The position numbers and the translations under genes are program-made. A DNA stretch of 39,215 nucleotides from Flaviflagellibacter deserti (GTDB lineage Bacteria > Pseudomonadota > Alphaproteobacteria > Rhizobiales > Methylopilaceae). Shown one piece after another: positions 7,967 to 15,720 of the stretch. Positions within the stretch are counted from its first letter, which is position 1. Every line of letters starts with the position of its first letter. Location of the stretch: the NCBI RefSeq assembly GCF_042652085.1, contig NZ_JBHSJF010000010.1, positions 1 through 39,215 of the forward strand. Reading direction: 5' to 3'. Below the pieces are notes generated by a model. It had not been told where the DNA came from and searched no databases. It was given only the letters and a program-made list of their open reading frames with translations.

Positions 7967-9262
7967 TCAGTTCGCCTCCATCGGCCCATAGGCTGCGCCA
8001 TTCACCAGGCCCGGCCGCCCGTCCAGAGTCAATCTCGTCTCGACCGCCGGCGTCTCGGCGATCACCTTGCCGCGGCGGATCACGAACAGGCGGTTCGCCT
8101 TCAGGCGGATCGCCTCGATCGGGTCCGTCGCCTGCAGCACGACCATGTCGGCATTGCAGCCCGGCTCCAGCCCGTAGCCTTCGAGGCCCATGATCTTCGC
8201 CGAGCTCGCGGTCACGGCGTCGAAGCAGAACTTCATCGCCTCGCGGCTGGTCATCTGGGCGACGTGGATCGCCATGTGGGCGACGTCGAGCATGTCTCCG
8301 GAACCGAGGGAGTACCAGGGGTCCATCACGCAGTCATGGCCGAAGGCGACGTTGACGCCGTGGGCGCGGAGCTCCGGCACGCGCGTCATGCCGCGGCGCT
8401 TCGGATAGGTGTCGTGGCGACCCTGAATCTGGATGTTGATGAGCGGGTTGGCGACGGCGTGGACTCCGGCCTCCGCGATCAGCGGCAGGAGCTTCGAGAC
8501 GTAGTAATTGTCCATGGAATGCATGGAGGTGAGGTGCGAGCCCGTCACCCGCCCTTGAAGGCCGAGGCGCTGCGTCTCGTAGGCGAGGGTCTCGATGTGG
8601 CGCGACATCGGATCGTCCGTCTCGTCGCAATGCATGTCGACGAGGAGCCCGCGCTTCTCGGCGATCTCGCAGAGCGCGCGGACGGAGGCGGCACCGTCCG
8701 CCATGGTGCGCTCGAAATGTGGGATGCCGCCGACGACGTCGACGCCCATGTCGAGCGCACGGATGAGGTTCTTCTCAGCGGTCGGCGAGCGGTAGAACCC
8801 GTCCTGCGGGAAGGCGACAAGTTGGAGGTCGAGATACGGCGCGACCCTCTTCTTCACCTCCAGCAGGGCCTCGACGCCAGTCAGCCGGTCGTCGCAGACA
8901 TCGACATGCGAGCGGATGGCGAGGAGGCCGCGCGAGACCGCGAGATCGCAATAACGCAGTGCCCGCTCGACCACGGCCTCGGCGGTCAGGATCGGCTTCA
9001 GCTCGCCCCAAAGCGCGATGCCTTCGAGCAGCGTGCCCGAACGGTTGAGGCGCGGAATGCCGAGCGACAAGGTCGCGTCCATGTGGAAATGGACATCGAC
9101 GAAAGGCGGCGAGACGAGCTGGCCCAGGACTTCGATCTCCCGCGCGCCCTTCTCCTCGATTGCCGGACGGATCTCGGCGATCTTCCCGTCGGAGACGGCG
9201 ATGTCCTGACCTGTGCGGCCATCGGGAAGCGTAGCGTTGCGGATAATGAGATCGGGGTTCAC
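7967..9262 (-). CDS. codA: Cytosine deaminase (amidohydrolase)
   Basis: A 431-residue metal-dependent amidohydrolase. All cytosine deaminase landmarks are present at positions three lower than in the E. coli enzyme: metal ligands H58 and H60 (VDVHFH), substrate Gln Q153 (AFPQDGF), H211 with general acid E214 (HCDE), H243 (GSHLTS) and D310 (FGHD). It hydrolyses cytosine to uracil and ammonia, and could accept related rings such as isoguanine or creatinine. It is the last gene of the BMP transporter operon and its GTG start overlaps the permease stop (GTGA). Its product uracil is the substrate of the convergent upp/URC operon. Confidence 0.85.
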   Translation of the reverse strand: MNPDLIIRNATLPDGRTGQDIAVSDGKIAEIRPAIEEKGAREIEVLGQLVSPPFVDVHFHMDATLSLGIPRLNRSGTLLEGIALWGELKPILTAEAVVERALRYCDLAVSRGLLAIRSHVDVCDDRLTGVEALLEVKKRVAPYLDLQLVAFPQDGFYRSPTAEKNLIRALDMGVDVVGGIPHFERTMADGAASVRALCEIAEKRGLLVDMHCDETDDPMSRHIETLAYETQRLGLQGRVTGSHLTSMHSMDNYYVSKLLPLIAEAGVHAVANPLINIQIQGRHDTYPKRRGMTRVPELRAHGVNVAFGHDCVMDPWYSLGSGDMLDVAHMAIHVAQMTSREAMKFCFDAVTASSAKIMGLEGYGLEPGCNADMVVLQATDPIEAIRLKANRLFVIRRGKVIAETPAVETRLTLDGRPGLVNGAAYGPMEAN

Positions 9263-10206
9263 GAGCGCTGGCCTTTGATGAAGGGAATCATGAGCGCGTT
9301 GGGATAGGCGGCGCGGCGGGACATCATCACGAGTGCGAGGATCGACAGGAGATAGGGCAGCATTAGGAAGATCTGGTAGGGGATCGCGCCGCCGACCGTC
9401 TGCTGCAACCGGACTTGCAATGCATCGAAGGCGCCGAACAGAAGCGCGCCGAGCAGCGCCTTGCCGGGCATCCAGGATGCGAAGACGACGAGCGCGATGC
9501 AGATCCAGCCGCGCCCGGCGATCATCTCGAAGAAGAAGGCGTTGAACGCGGATAGGGTGAGGAACGCGCCGCCGATCGCCATCAGTGCCGAGCCGGCCAT
9601 CACCGCGCCGATGCGAAGTCCATAGACGCTGAGGCCCTGCGCATCGACGGCGGCCGGGTTCTCGCCCGAAGCGCGGATGGCGAGGCCGAGTGGCGTCCTT
9701 GCCATCACATAGGCGACCATGACGACGAGCAGGACCGCGAAATAGGTCAGCGGCGTCTGCTGGAACAGTGCCGGGCCGATGAAGGGAATGTCCGACAGTC
9801 CCGGAATCGAGATTGGTTGGAACGGCTCGATTCGCGGTGGCGAGGAGACGTTCGGGAAGGCGATGCGGTAGGTGAAGTAGGAGGCCGAGGTCGCCAGCAG
9901 CGTGATGCCGAGGCCCGTGACGTGCTGGGACAGGCCGAGCGGTACGGTCAGGATCGCGTGCAGCAGGCCGAAACCGGCGCCGACGAGCGCCGCGACGAGG
10001 ACGCCTAGCCAGAGATCGCCGCCGAAATAGACCGTCATCCAGCCCGACATTGCGCCTGCGGTGAAGATGCCCTCGATGCCGAGATTGAGCACGCCGGCGC
10101 GCTCGCAGATCAGTTCGCCGAGCGTGCCGAAGATCAAAGGCGTTGCGATGCGGATAGCGGCGGCCCAGAAGGCCGCGGCGGTCAGCATGTCGAACAGCTC
10201 AGACAA
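9259..10206 (-). CDS. Nucleoside/nucleobase-type ABC permease (second subunit)
   Basis: A 315-residue inner-membrane permease of the branched-chain/sugar fold used by BMP-dependent nucleoside importers (YufQ/NupC-like). The N-terminal ATPLIFGTLGELICERAGVLNLGIEG segment and the later ASGENPAAVDAQGLSVYGLR cytoplasmic loop are diagnostic, with eight or more hydrophobic segments. The likely start is TTG at 10206, which overlaps the upstream permease stop by eight bases; an ATG six codons later is an alternative. It pairs with the following permease to form the membrane channel. Confidence 0.88.
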   Translation of the reverse strand: MSELFDMLTAAAFWAAAIRIATPLIFGTLGELICERAGVLNLGIEGIFTAGAMSGWMTVYFGGDLWLGVLVAALVGAGFGLLHAILTVPLGLSQHVTGLGITLLATSASYFTYRIAFPNVSSPPRIEPFQPISIPGLSDIPFIGPALFQQTPLTYFAVLLVVMVAYVMARTPLGLAIRASGENPAAVDAQGLSVYGLRIGAVMAGSALMAIGGAFLTLSAFNAFFFEMIAGRGWICIALVVFASWMPGKALLGALLFGAFDALQVRLQQTVGGAIPYQIFLMLPYLLSILALVMMSRRAAYPNALMIPFIKGQRS

Positions 10207-11272
10207 TCCGCGCCCCCGGCTTCTGGAGGCGGATGCGGTAGCGGGTGAGAACGCCGCCTACAAGCACGGCAAGGAGCGCGACCGCGACCGTGAGATTGGC
10301 GATATAGCTCGGCACGCCGACCGCGCGGCTCATGCTGTCGGCGCCGACGAACACGGCCGCGACGAAGAACGCCGAAGCCACGACGCCGAGCGGGTGGAGA
10401 CCCGCGAGCATGGCGACGACGATGCCGGAATAGCCGAAGCCGGGCGACAGATCGTGTGTGAGATAGCCCTTGAGCCCGGCCACCTCGCCGACGCCCGCGA
10501 GGCCGGCCAGAGCGCCGGAGACGAGGCCGACGCGGAGCATCACGGTAGTCGTCGACATGCCCGCGAAGCGGGCGGCCGAGGGATTGCTGCCGACGGCACG
10601 GATTTCGAAGCCCCACACGGTCCGGGACATGATCACCTGCATGATGACCGCCATCGCCAGAGCGATGATCAGGCCGGCATGGACGCGGGTGCGGGCGATG
10701 AGCGCGGGCAGGGTGCCGGCGTCCACGATCGACTCGGACTGCGGCCAGCCGAGCGACATCGGGTCCTTCAGCGGGCCTTCGAGCATCATCGAGACGAACA
10801 GCAGGACGACGAAATTGAGCAGGAGGCTGGTGACGACCTCATCGACGGAGAAGCGGAGTTTCAGCGCGGTCGGGATCGCCATCAGCAAGGCGCCCGCCGT
10901 GGCGCCCGCAAGGAGGAGCGTCGGGACCAGTATCCAGGACGGAGCGTCGATCGCGCCCGAGCCGAGAACGACAGCGGCGAGCGCTCCGGCATAGAGCTGC
11001 CCCTCGGCGCCGATGTTCCAGAGGCGGGCACGGAAGGCAACGGCGACGGCGAGACCGGTGAGAATCAGCGGTGTCGTCCGGGTCAATGTTTCGGCCAGCG
11101 CGAATTGCGAGCCGAGCGCGCCGCCGAACATCGCGGCATAGGATTTTCCGAGCGGCGCCCCGGCGACGAGAAGCGGAATCGCCGCGAGCGCGAGCGCAAC
11201 CACGGCGGCGACAACCGGGGCCGCGACCGCCATCAGCCATGAATATTCCTGGCGCGGTTCCAGCCGGATCAT
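10199..11272 (-). CDS. Nucleoside/nucleobase-type ABC permease (first subunit)
   Basis: A 357-residue membrane protein of the same importer family (YufP/NupB-like), with about ten hydrophobic segments, the RTTPLILTGLAVAVAFRARLWNIGAEG segment early and the AVGSNPSAARFAGM loop in the second half. The ATG at 11272 overlaps the ATPase stop (ATGA); the frame stays open far upstream inside the ATPase gene, but that extension is Arg/Pro-rich and not protein-like. Gene order ATPase-permease-permease and the tight overlaps indicate one transporter translated as a unit. Confidence 0.9.
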   Translation of the reverse strand: MIRLEPRQEYSWLMAVAAPVVAAVVALALAAIPLLVAGAPLGKSYAAMFGGALGSQFALAETLTRTTPLILTGLAVAVAFRARLWNIGAEGQLYAGALAAVVLGSGAIDAPSWILVPTLLLAGATAGALLMAIPTALKLRFSVDEVVTSLLLNFVVLLFVSMMLEGPLKDPMSLGWPQSESIVDAGTLPALIARTRVHAGLIIALAMAVIMQVIMSRTVWGFEIRAVGSNPSAARFAGMSTTTVMLRVGLVSGALAGLAGVGEVAGLKGYLTHDLSPGFGYSGIVVAMLAGLHPLGVVASAFFVAAVFVGADSMSRAVGVPSYIANLTVAVALLAVLVGGVLTRYRIRLQKPGARIV

Positions 11273-12834
11273 GCGGCGTCCCCGAGATCGGCGTTCTGGC
11301 CGGCCATCAGCAGGCCGAGGCGGCGGACGGTCATCTCTCCCGCAGGCCGAATGGTGCTGAGCGTGCCGCGATACATCACCCCGACGCGGTCGGACAAAGC
11401 GAGGAGTTCGTCGAGGTCCTCGGACATCAGCAGGATGGCGGCTCCCTTCGCCCGCGCGTCGAGCAGGCGCTGATGGACGAAGGAGACCGCGCCGACATCG
11501 AGTCCGCGCGTCGGCTGGTTGGCGAGGATGACGCGCGGTTCGCGGTCGAGCACGCGGGCCAGGATGACCTTCTGCATGTTGCCGCCGGAGAGAAGCCGCG
11601 CCTCGGTCTCCGGACCGCCGCCTCGCACGTCGAAGGTCTTGATGGCGGCGCGTGCGCGATCCTTGAGTGCCCCTCGGCGGAGAAGGCCCGCCTGCTGGCA
11701 TTCGCTGCTGCGGATGTCTTCCAGTGCTAGGTTCTCCCAGAGCTTCATCGTCCCGACGACGCCGTCATGATGGCGATCCTCGGGAATGCGGCCGATGCCG
11801 GATTGCATCAGATCGCGCGGCGAGAAACGGCTGACGGTCTCGCCTTGGATGGAAACCGAACCCTCGGTCGGTGCAACCAGACCGCAGACGAGTGCCGCGA
11901 GGGCCGATTGGCCATTACCGGCCACGCCGGCGATACCGAGGATTTCTCCCGCGCGGATCGCGAAGCTCGCGCTTTCCAGCGCCTGCCTGCCGCGCGGGTC
12001 CGGAGCGCGGACGTCCTTCAGTTCGATGATCGTTGCGCCGGGTTCGTGCGCGCGGCGCACGCTCGGCTGCACGGCGGTGCCGACCATGGTCTCGGCGAGT
12101 AGCGCGCGATTGGCTGACTTCGCGTCGATCTCGGCGACCTTCCTGCCGCCGCGCAGCACCGCGACGCGGTCGGCCACGGCCAGAACCTCGTTCAGCTTGT
12201 GCGAGATGAAAATCACCGAAAGGCCGGTCGCGGTCAGCCGCTTCAGCGTCGCGAACAGCGCATCGCTTTCCTGCGGTGTCAGCACGGCGGTCGGTTCGTC
12301 GAGGATCAGGATGCGCGCGCCACGATAGAGCGCCTTCAGGATCTCGACACGCTGGCGCTCTCCGACCGACAGGCGGCCGACTCGGGCATCGAGGTCGACA
12401 TGAAGGCCGGATGTCCGCTGCAATTCCTTCAGCCGCGCCATTGCGGTGCGATCGTTCTTCCAGAACTGCCAGAGGCTCTCGGTGCCGAGCGTGATGTTGT
12501 CGAGAACGGAGAGATTGTCCGCCAGCGTGAAATGCTGGTGAACCATGCCAATTCCGGCCGCGAGAGCGGCCTTCGGCGAGCCGGGAGGAAGTGGGGCGAG
12601 CGATCCCTCTCCATCGGCGACGAAGATTGCGCCCTCGTCGGCGAGGTAATGGCCGAACAGCACGCTCATCAATGTGGTCTTGCCGGCGCCGTTCTCGCCG
12701 AGAAGGGCGAGAATCTCGCCGCGACGAAGATCGAGGCTGATCGCGTCGTTCGCGACCAGCGGGCCGAAGCGCTTTGTCACGCCCGCGATCGAGAGGGCGA
12801 ACGGAGCGTGGTTGTGGGCGGGCAGCTCGGGCAT
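11269..12834 (-). CDS. Double-domain ABC ATPase of BMP-type importer
   Basis: A 521-residue ATPase with two fused nucleotide-binding domains. The first is complete: Walker A GENGAGKTT (about residues 46-54), signature LSVGERQRV and Walker B ILILDEPT. The second is degenerate: GVAGNGQSA lacks the Walker A Lys and VILANQPTRGLD replaces the Asp-Glu of Walker B, although its LSGGNMQKV signature is kept. This asymmetry is usual for sugar/nucleoside importers of this class, so it is not a broken gene. I chose ATG at 12834 because homology begins there. An 11-bp hairpin ends six bases before this start, and no good ribosome site is visible. Confidence 0.9.
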   Translation of the reverse strand: MPELPAHNHAPFALSIAGVTKRFGPLVANDAISLDLRRGEILALLGENGAGKTTLMSVLFGHYLADEGAIFVADGEGSLAPLPPGSPKAALAAGIGMVHQHFTLADNLSVLDNITLGTESLWQFWKNDRTAMARLKELQRTSGLHVDLDARVGRLSVGERQRVEILKALYRGARILILDEPTAVLTPQESDALFATLKRLTATGLSVIFISHKLNEVLAVADRVAVLRGGRKVAEIDAKSANRALLAETMVGTAVQPSVRRAHEPGATIIELKDVRAPDPRGRQALESASFAIRAGEILGIAGVAGNGQSALAALVCGLVAPTEGSVSIQGETVSRFSPRDLMQSGIGRIPEDRHHDGVVGTMKLWENLALEDIRSSECQQAGLLRRGALKDRARAAIKTFDVRGGGPETEARLLSGGNMQKVILARVLDREPRVILANQPTRGLDVGAVSFVHQRLLDARAKGAAILLMSEDLDELLALSDRVGVMYRGTLSTIRPAGEMTVRRLGLLMAGQNADLGDAA

Positions 12835-12840
12835 ATGAAG

Positions 12841-12866
12841 AAGGGGCCGCGTGAACGCGGCCCCTT
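12841..12866. terminator. Intercistronic hairpin between binding protein and ATPase genes
   Basis: AAGGGGCCGCG and CGCGGCCCCTT form a perfect 11-bp GC-rich stem with a TGAA loop in the 37-base gap between the BMP protein and ATPase genes. On the minus strand only CTTCTTC follows, so termination should be partial. Such hairpins commonly protect or terminate the binding-protein message so that it outnumbers the membrane subunits. Confidence 0.6.
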
Positions 12867-12871
12867 GTATC

Positions 12872-13870
12872 TTACATGGTCGGCTTCGGTTCCTTGTCGT
12901 CGACCGCGACCTTGAACGAACCGTCCTTGATGGCCTTTTCCTTTGCCATGACGAGGTCCGCGACATCCTTCGGAACGACGGCCGGATCGAGCGGGGCGAG
13001 GCTTGCGCCGCCCGACTTCATCTCGCTCATCGGGCCGACGTTCTCGGCCTGATACTTGTCGGCGAGCACCTGCTTGATCGCGTAGTCGACGGTCGGCTCC
13101 ATGTGCCACAGTGCCGAGGCGACGACCGTGCCGGGATAGTCCTTGGACGTGTCGATGACGTTGCCGATGGCCTTCACGCCGCGCTCCTTGGCGGCGTCGG
13201 AGACGCCGAAGCGCTCGGCGTACATCACGTCCGCGCCACGATCGATCATCGCGAAGGCCGCTTCCTTGGCCTTCGGCGGGTCATACCAGGAGCCGATGAA
13301 CGAGATCGAGAACTTGACGTCCGGATTGACCTCCTTGGCGCCGGCCATGAAGGCGTTCATCAGCCGGTTGACCTCGGGGATCGGATAGCCGCCGACCATG
13401 CCGATCTTGTTCGACTTCGTCAGCTTGCCCGCGACCATGCCGGTAAGGTAGGCGGGCTCCTGGATGTAATTGTCGAACACCGAGAGGTTCGGCTTCTCCG
13501 GACCGAACGACGAGCCCAGCACGAAGGCGATCTTGGGATAGTCGGCGGCGACCTTGCGGGCCGCCTTCTCGACGGCGAAGGCCTCGCCGAAAATCAGGTC
13601 CGAACCCTGTTCGGCATATTCGCGCATCACGCGCTCGTAGTCGGTGTTCGCGACGTTCTCGGAGAATTTGTAGGTGATGTCGCCGCGCGCCTCGGCGGCC
13701 TTGAGCGCGATGTGGATGCGGCTGACCCATTGCTGCTCGACCGGCACGGTGTAGACGGCGGCGACCTTGAGCGGCTTGTCCTTGGCCGAGGCCGGCGGGG
13801 CGGAGAACAGGGCCATCGCGCAGAGCGCAACGACGGCGAAGAGGCAGGCGACGAACGAACGGCGTGTCAT
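12872..13870 (-). CDS. BMP-family (Med/PnrA-like) periplasmic binding protein
   Basis: A 332-residue binding protein with an N-terminal signal peptide (TRRSFVACLFAVVALCAM...ASA, cleaved near residue 31); there is no lipobox Cys, so it is probably soluble in the periplasm. BMP-family features include VAAVYTVPVEQQWVSRIH near the N-terminus, GSDLIFGEAF and FVLGSSFGPEKPN. Family members bind purine or pyrimidine nucleosides; homologues linked to codA-type genes have often been taken as nucleobase binders. ATG at 13870 has GAGGATCATC before it; a longer open frame to 13960 would run through the promoter region. First gene of the operon BMP-ATPase-permease-permease-codA. Confidence 0.9.
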   Translation of the reverse strand: MTRRSFVACLFAVVALCAMALFSAPPASAKDKPLKVAAVYTVPVEQQWVSRIHIALKAAEARGDITYKFSENVANTDYERVMREYAEQGSDLIFGEAFAVEKAARKVAADYPKIAFVLGSSFGPEKPNLSVFDNYIQEPAYLTGMVAGKLTKSNKIGMVGGYPIPEVNRLMNAFMAGAKEVNPDVKFSISFIGSWYDPPKAKEAAFAMIDRGADVMYAERFGVSDAAKERGVKAIGNVIDTSKDYPGTVVASALWHMEPTVDYAIKQVLADKYQAENVGPMSEMKSGGASLAPLDPAVVPKDVADLVMAKEKAIKDGSFKVAVDDKEPKPTM

Positions 13871-13901
13871 GATGATCCTCGAAAGAATGACCCGCTCCCT
13901 A

Positions 13902-13917
13902 TGCAGGAGCGATGCCA
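13902..13917 (-). promoter_or_regulatory. Candidate sigma-54 promoter of BMP/codA operon
   Basis: Read on the minus strand, TGGCATCGCTCCTGCA has the invariant GG (-24) and GC (-12) at the right 10-base separation and matches 9 of the 12 defined positions of the TGGCACG-N4-TTGCW consensus. Predicted transcription would start near 13891, giving a 20-base leader with the GAGG ribosome site. It is weaker than the plus-strand site at 14062. Confidence 0.4.
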
Positions 13918-14061
13918 CGAGCGGCGCAAGCGGCAAGCCTGCCACGACCCTGCTGCTCAAGAAAAGTCCCGTGATGAATTTACGGGCAGGTGACGCGATT
14001 CTCGGCGTTTGGCAAATTCACCATCGCCGTCTGACTCCTTGATTTTCAACGGTTTCCCGTT

Positions 14062-14077
14062 TGGCACAGTGCTTGCC
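14062..14077 (+). promoter_or_regulatory. Sigma-54 (RpoN) promoter of GntR/amino-acid ABC operon
   Basis: TGGCACAGTGCTTGCC carries both complete conserved blocks, TGGCAC and TTGC, with exact -24/-12 spacing (GG at 14063-14064, GC at 14075-14076). Predicted transcription start is near 14088. Sigma-54 promoters need an enhancer-binding activator such as NtrC and are typical of nitrogen-scavenging genes. Confidence 0.8.
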
Positions 14078-14082
14078 TACCT

Positions 14083-14098
14083 GTCTCGTATACAAGAC
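14083..14098. promoter_or_regulatory. Candidate GntR operator over the transcription start
   Basis: GTCTCGTATACAAGAC is a 16-base palindrome with one mismatched pair; its core TNGTATACNA has the T-N-G-T...A-C-N-A form favoured by FadR-subfamily GntR repressors. It covers the predicted start of the sigma-54 transcript and lies just before the gntR start codon, so autorepression is likely. Confidence 0.6.
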
Positions 14099-14111
14099 TG
14101 CGGGACAAGAC

Positions 14112-14864
14112 GTGCCAAGCGAACAGGATCAGATCGAGGCGTCAATCATCGCAGCCGTGCTGGCGGGGCGGTTCAGGCCCGGCACGCGACTTGGCGAGAG
14201 CGTTCTGGCCGGTCTCTACGGCGTTTCGCGCACGCTCGTCCGCGAAGCTTTGATGCGGCTGCAGACCAGGGGCATCGTTCAGGTCAGCGCCCGGCGCGGC
14301 TGGTTCATCGTCGAGCCGTCGGCCGGCGAGGCGCATGCGGCCTATGAGGCGCGGAAGGTCATCGAGACGGGACTGATGCTGTCGATCGGCCAGATCCCGC
14401 CCGAGACCCTCAAGCATCTCCGCGAGCACGTCGAGGCCGAGCATTCCGCCATCCAAGGGCCGGACGTGACGTCGCGGGTCTGCCTGCTCGGCGACTTCCA
14501 CGTCCATCTGGCCGAGGCGTTCGGCAATCCGGTCTTGACCGAGATCCTGCAGAACCTGACCGCCCGCACGACCCTGATCTCGATGCTCTACCAGTCGAGC
14601 GACGCCGCCGAGGAATCGAGCGACGACCACGGCATCATCCTCGACGCGCTCGAAGCCGGCGACCTGCCGCTCGCCGCGAAGCTGATGGCCGAGCATCTCG
14701 ATCGCGTCGAGGCCGGGCTCGACCTCACCGCGCGCACCGATCCGCTCGCCGATCTACGAGACATCCTTGTGCCCGGCACGAGCGATGCAAAACCCTCTTC
14801 AGCGAAAACCGTCCCGGACGAACCGGGGCCCGATCACAGGAAGCCGATCAACCAGATCAAGTGA
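14112..14864 (+). CDS. GntR-family regulator, FCD domain
   Basis: A 250-residue transcription factor. Residues about 5-70 form the GntR winged helix (SIIAAVLAGRFRPGTRLGE, then LYGVSRTLVREALMRL, then the wing VSARRGWFIVEP); the rest is a helical FCD ligand-binding domain with metal-site residues in GDFHVHLAEAFGN and the late MAEHLDRVE. I chose GTG at 14112: the next upstream possible start, TTG at 14061, lies inside the sigma-54 promoter. It is the first gene of an operon with an amino-acid ABC transporter and probably senses that transporter's substrate or a metabolite. The C-terminal tail of about 35 residues is polar and looks disordered. Confidence 0.9.
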   Translation: MPSEQDQIEASIIAAVLAGRFRPGTRLGESVLAGLYGVSRTLVREALMRLQTRGIVQVSARRGWFIVEPSAGEAHAAYEARKVIETGLMLSIGQIPPETLKHLREHVEAEHSAIQGPDVTSRVCLLGDFHVHLAEAFGNPVLTEILQNLTARTTLISMLYQSSDAAEESSDDHGIILDALEAGDLPLAAKLMAEHLDRVEAGLDLTARTDPLADLRDILVPGTSDAKPSSAKTVPDEPGPDHRKPINQIK

Positions 14865-14875
14865 AGGAGCACGCC

Positions 14876-15661
14876 ATGAACCGCCGTCATTTCCTCATCG
14901 CCGCCGCGACCGCGGCCGCCATCTTCGCCCACGCGCCGACCGTGAAGGCGGACGCGCTGGCCGACATCACCAAGCGTGGCACGATCAACATCGCCGTTCC
15001 GCAGGACTTCCCGCCTTTCGGCAGTGTCGGCACCGACATGAAGCCCGTCGGCTACGACGTCGACATGGCCGCGCTGATCGCCTCCAAGCTCGGCGTGAAG
15101 CTAGAACTCGTGCCAGTTACCAGCGCCAACCGCATTCCGTACCTGCAGACCAACAAGGTCGACCTCGTCATCTCCAGCCTCGGCAAGAATCCGGATCGCG
15201 AGAAGGTCATCGACTTCTCCACCGCCTATGCGCCGTTCTTCAACGGCGTCTTCGCTCCGGCCGATTTGGCTGTCGCGAAGGCGGAGGACCTGAAGGGGCT
15301 GACCGTCGGCGTGACGCGCGGCGCGGTCGAGGATCTTGAACTGACGAAGATCGCGCCGGAAGGCACCGACATCAAACGCTACGAGGACAACAACGGCACG
15401 ATCTCGGCGTTTCTCTCCGGTCAGGTGAAGGCAATTGCCACGGGTAACGTCGTGGCTGCGGCGATCATCGCCCGCAAGCCGCCGAAGCGCCCGGAGATCA
15501 AGTTCCTGATCAAGAACTCGCCGTGCTTCGTCGGCCTCAACAAGAACGAGCCGGCGCTTCTGGAGAAGCTCAACGCGATCATCGCCGACGCCAAGAAAAG
15601 CGGCGAGCTGAACGCGATTGCCCAGAAATGGCTCGGTTCGGACCTGCCGGCCGACATCTGA
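14876..15661 (+). CDS. Polar amino-acid ABC transporter, binding protein
   Basis: A 261-residue periplasmic protein of the family 3 solute-binding fold. NRRHFLIAAATAAA near the start is a twin-arginine-like signal, cleaved near VKA-DAL. Then come ITKRGTINIAVPQDFPPFG, VGYDVDMAALIASKLG and the hinge segment DRVI-like KVIDFSTAYAPFF, all typical of glutamate/glutamine/cystine-type binders. The ligand cannot be read from sequence. ATG at 14876 follows AAGGAG by six bases and the regulator's stop by 11. Confidence 0.9.
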   Translation: MNRRHFLIAAATAAAIFAHAPTVKADALADITKRGTINIAVPQDFPPFGSVGTDMKPVGYDVDMAALIASKLGVKLELVPVTSANRIPYLQTNKVDLVISSLGKNPDREKVIDFSTAYAPFFNGVFAPADLAVAKAEDLKGLTVGVTRGAVEDLELTKIAPEGTDIKRYEDNNGTISAFLSGQVKAIATGNVVAAAIIARKPPKRPEIKFLIKNSPCFVGLNKNEPALLEKLNAIIADAKKSGELNAIAQKWLGSDLPADI

Positions 15662-15720
15662 TCCTCTGACCGGAGCCCGGCGGCACCATCGCCGTCGGGT
15701 CTCAAGCGCGGGGGGAAACG

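Noticed and set aside
7826..9307. 493-codon open frame opposite codA
   Set aside because: It crosses the REP-like repeat and mirrors codA; no recognisable domain.
10061..11242. 393-codon open frame opposite the ABC permease genes
   Set aside because: Repetitive Asp/Arg/Glu composition typical of antisense frames to membrane proteins.
11269..12834. Possible inactivating mutations in the second ATPase domain
   Set aside because: Loss of Walker residues in the second domain is usual in this importer class, so the gene is not a pseudogene.
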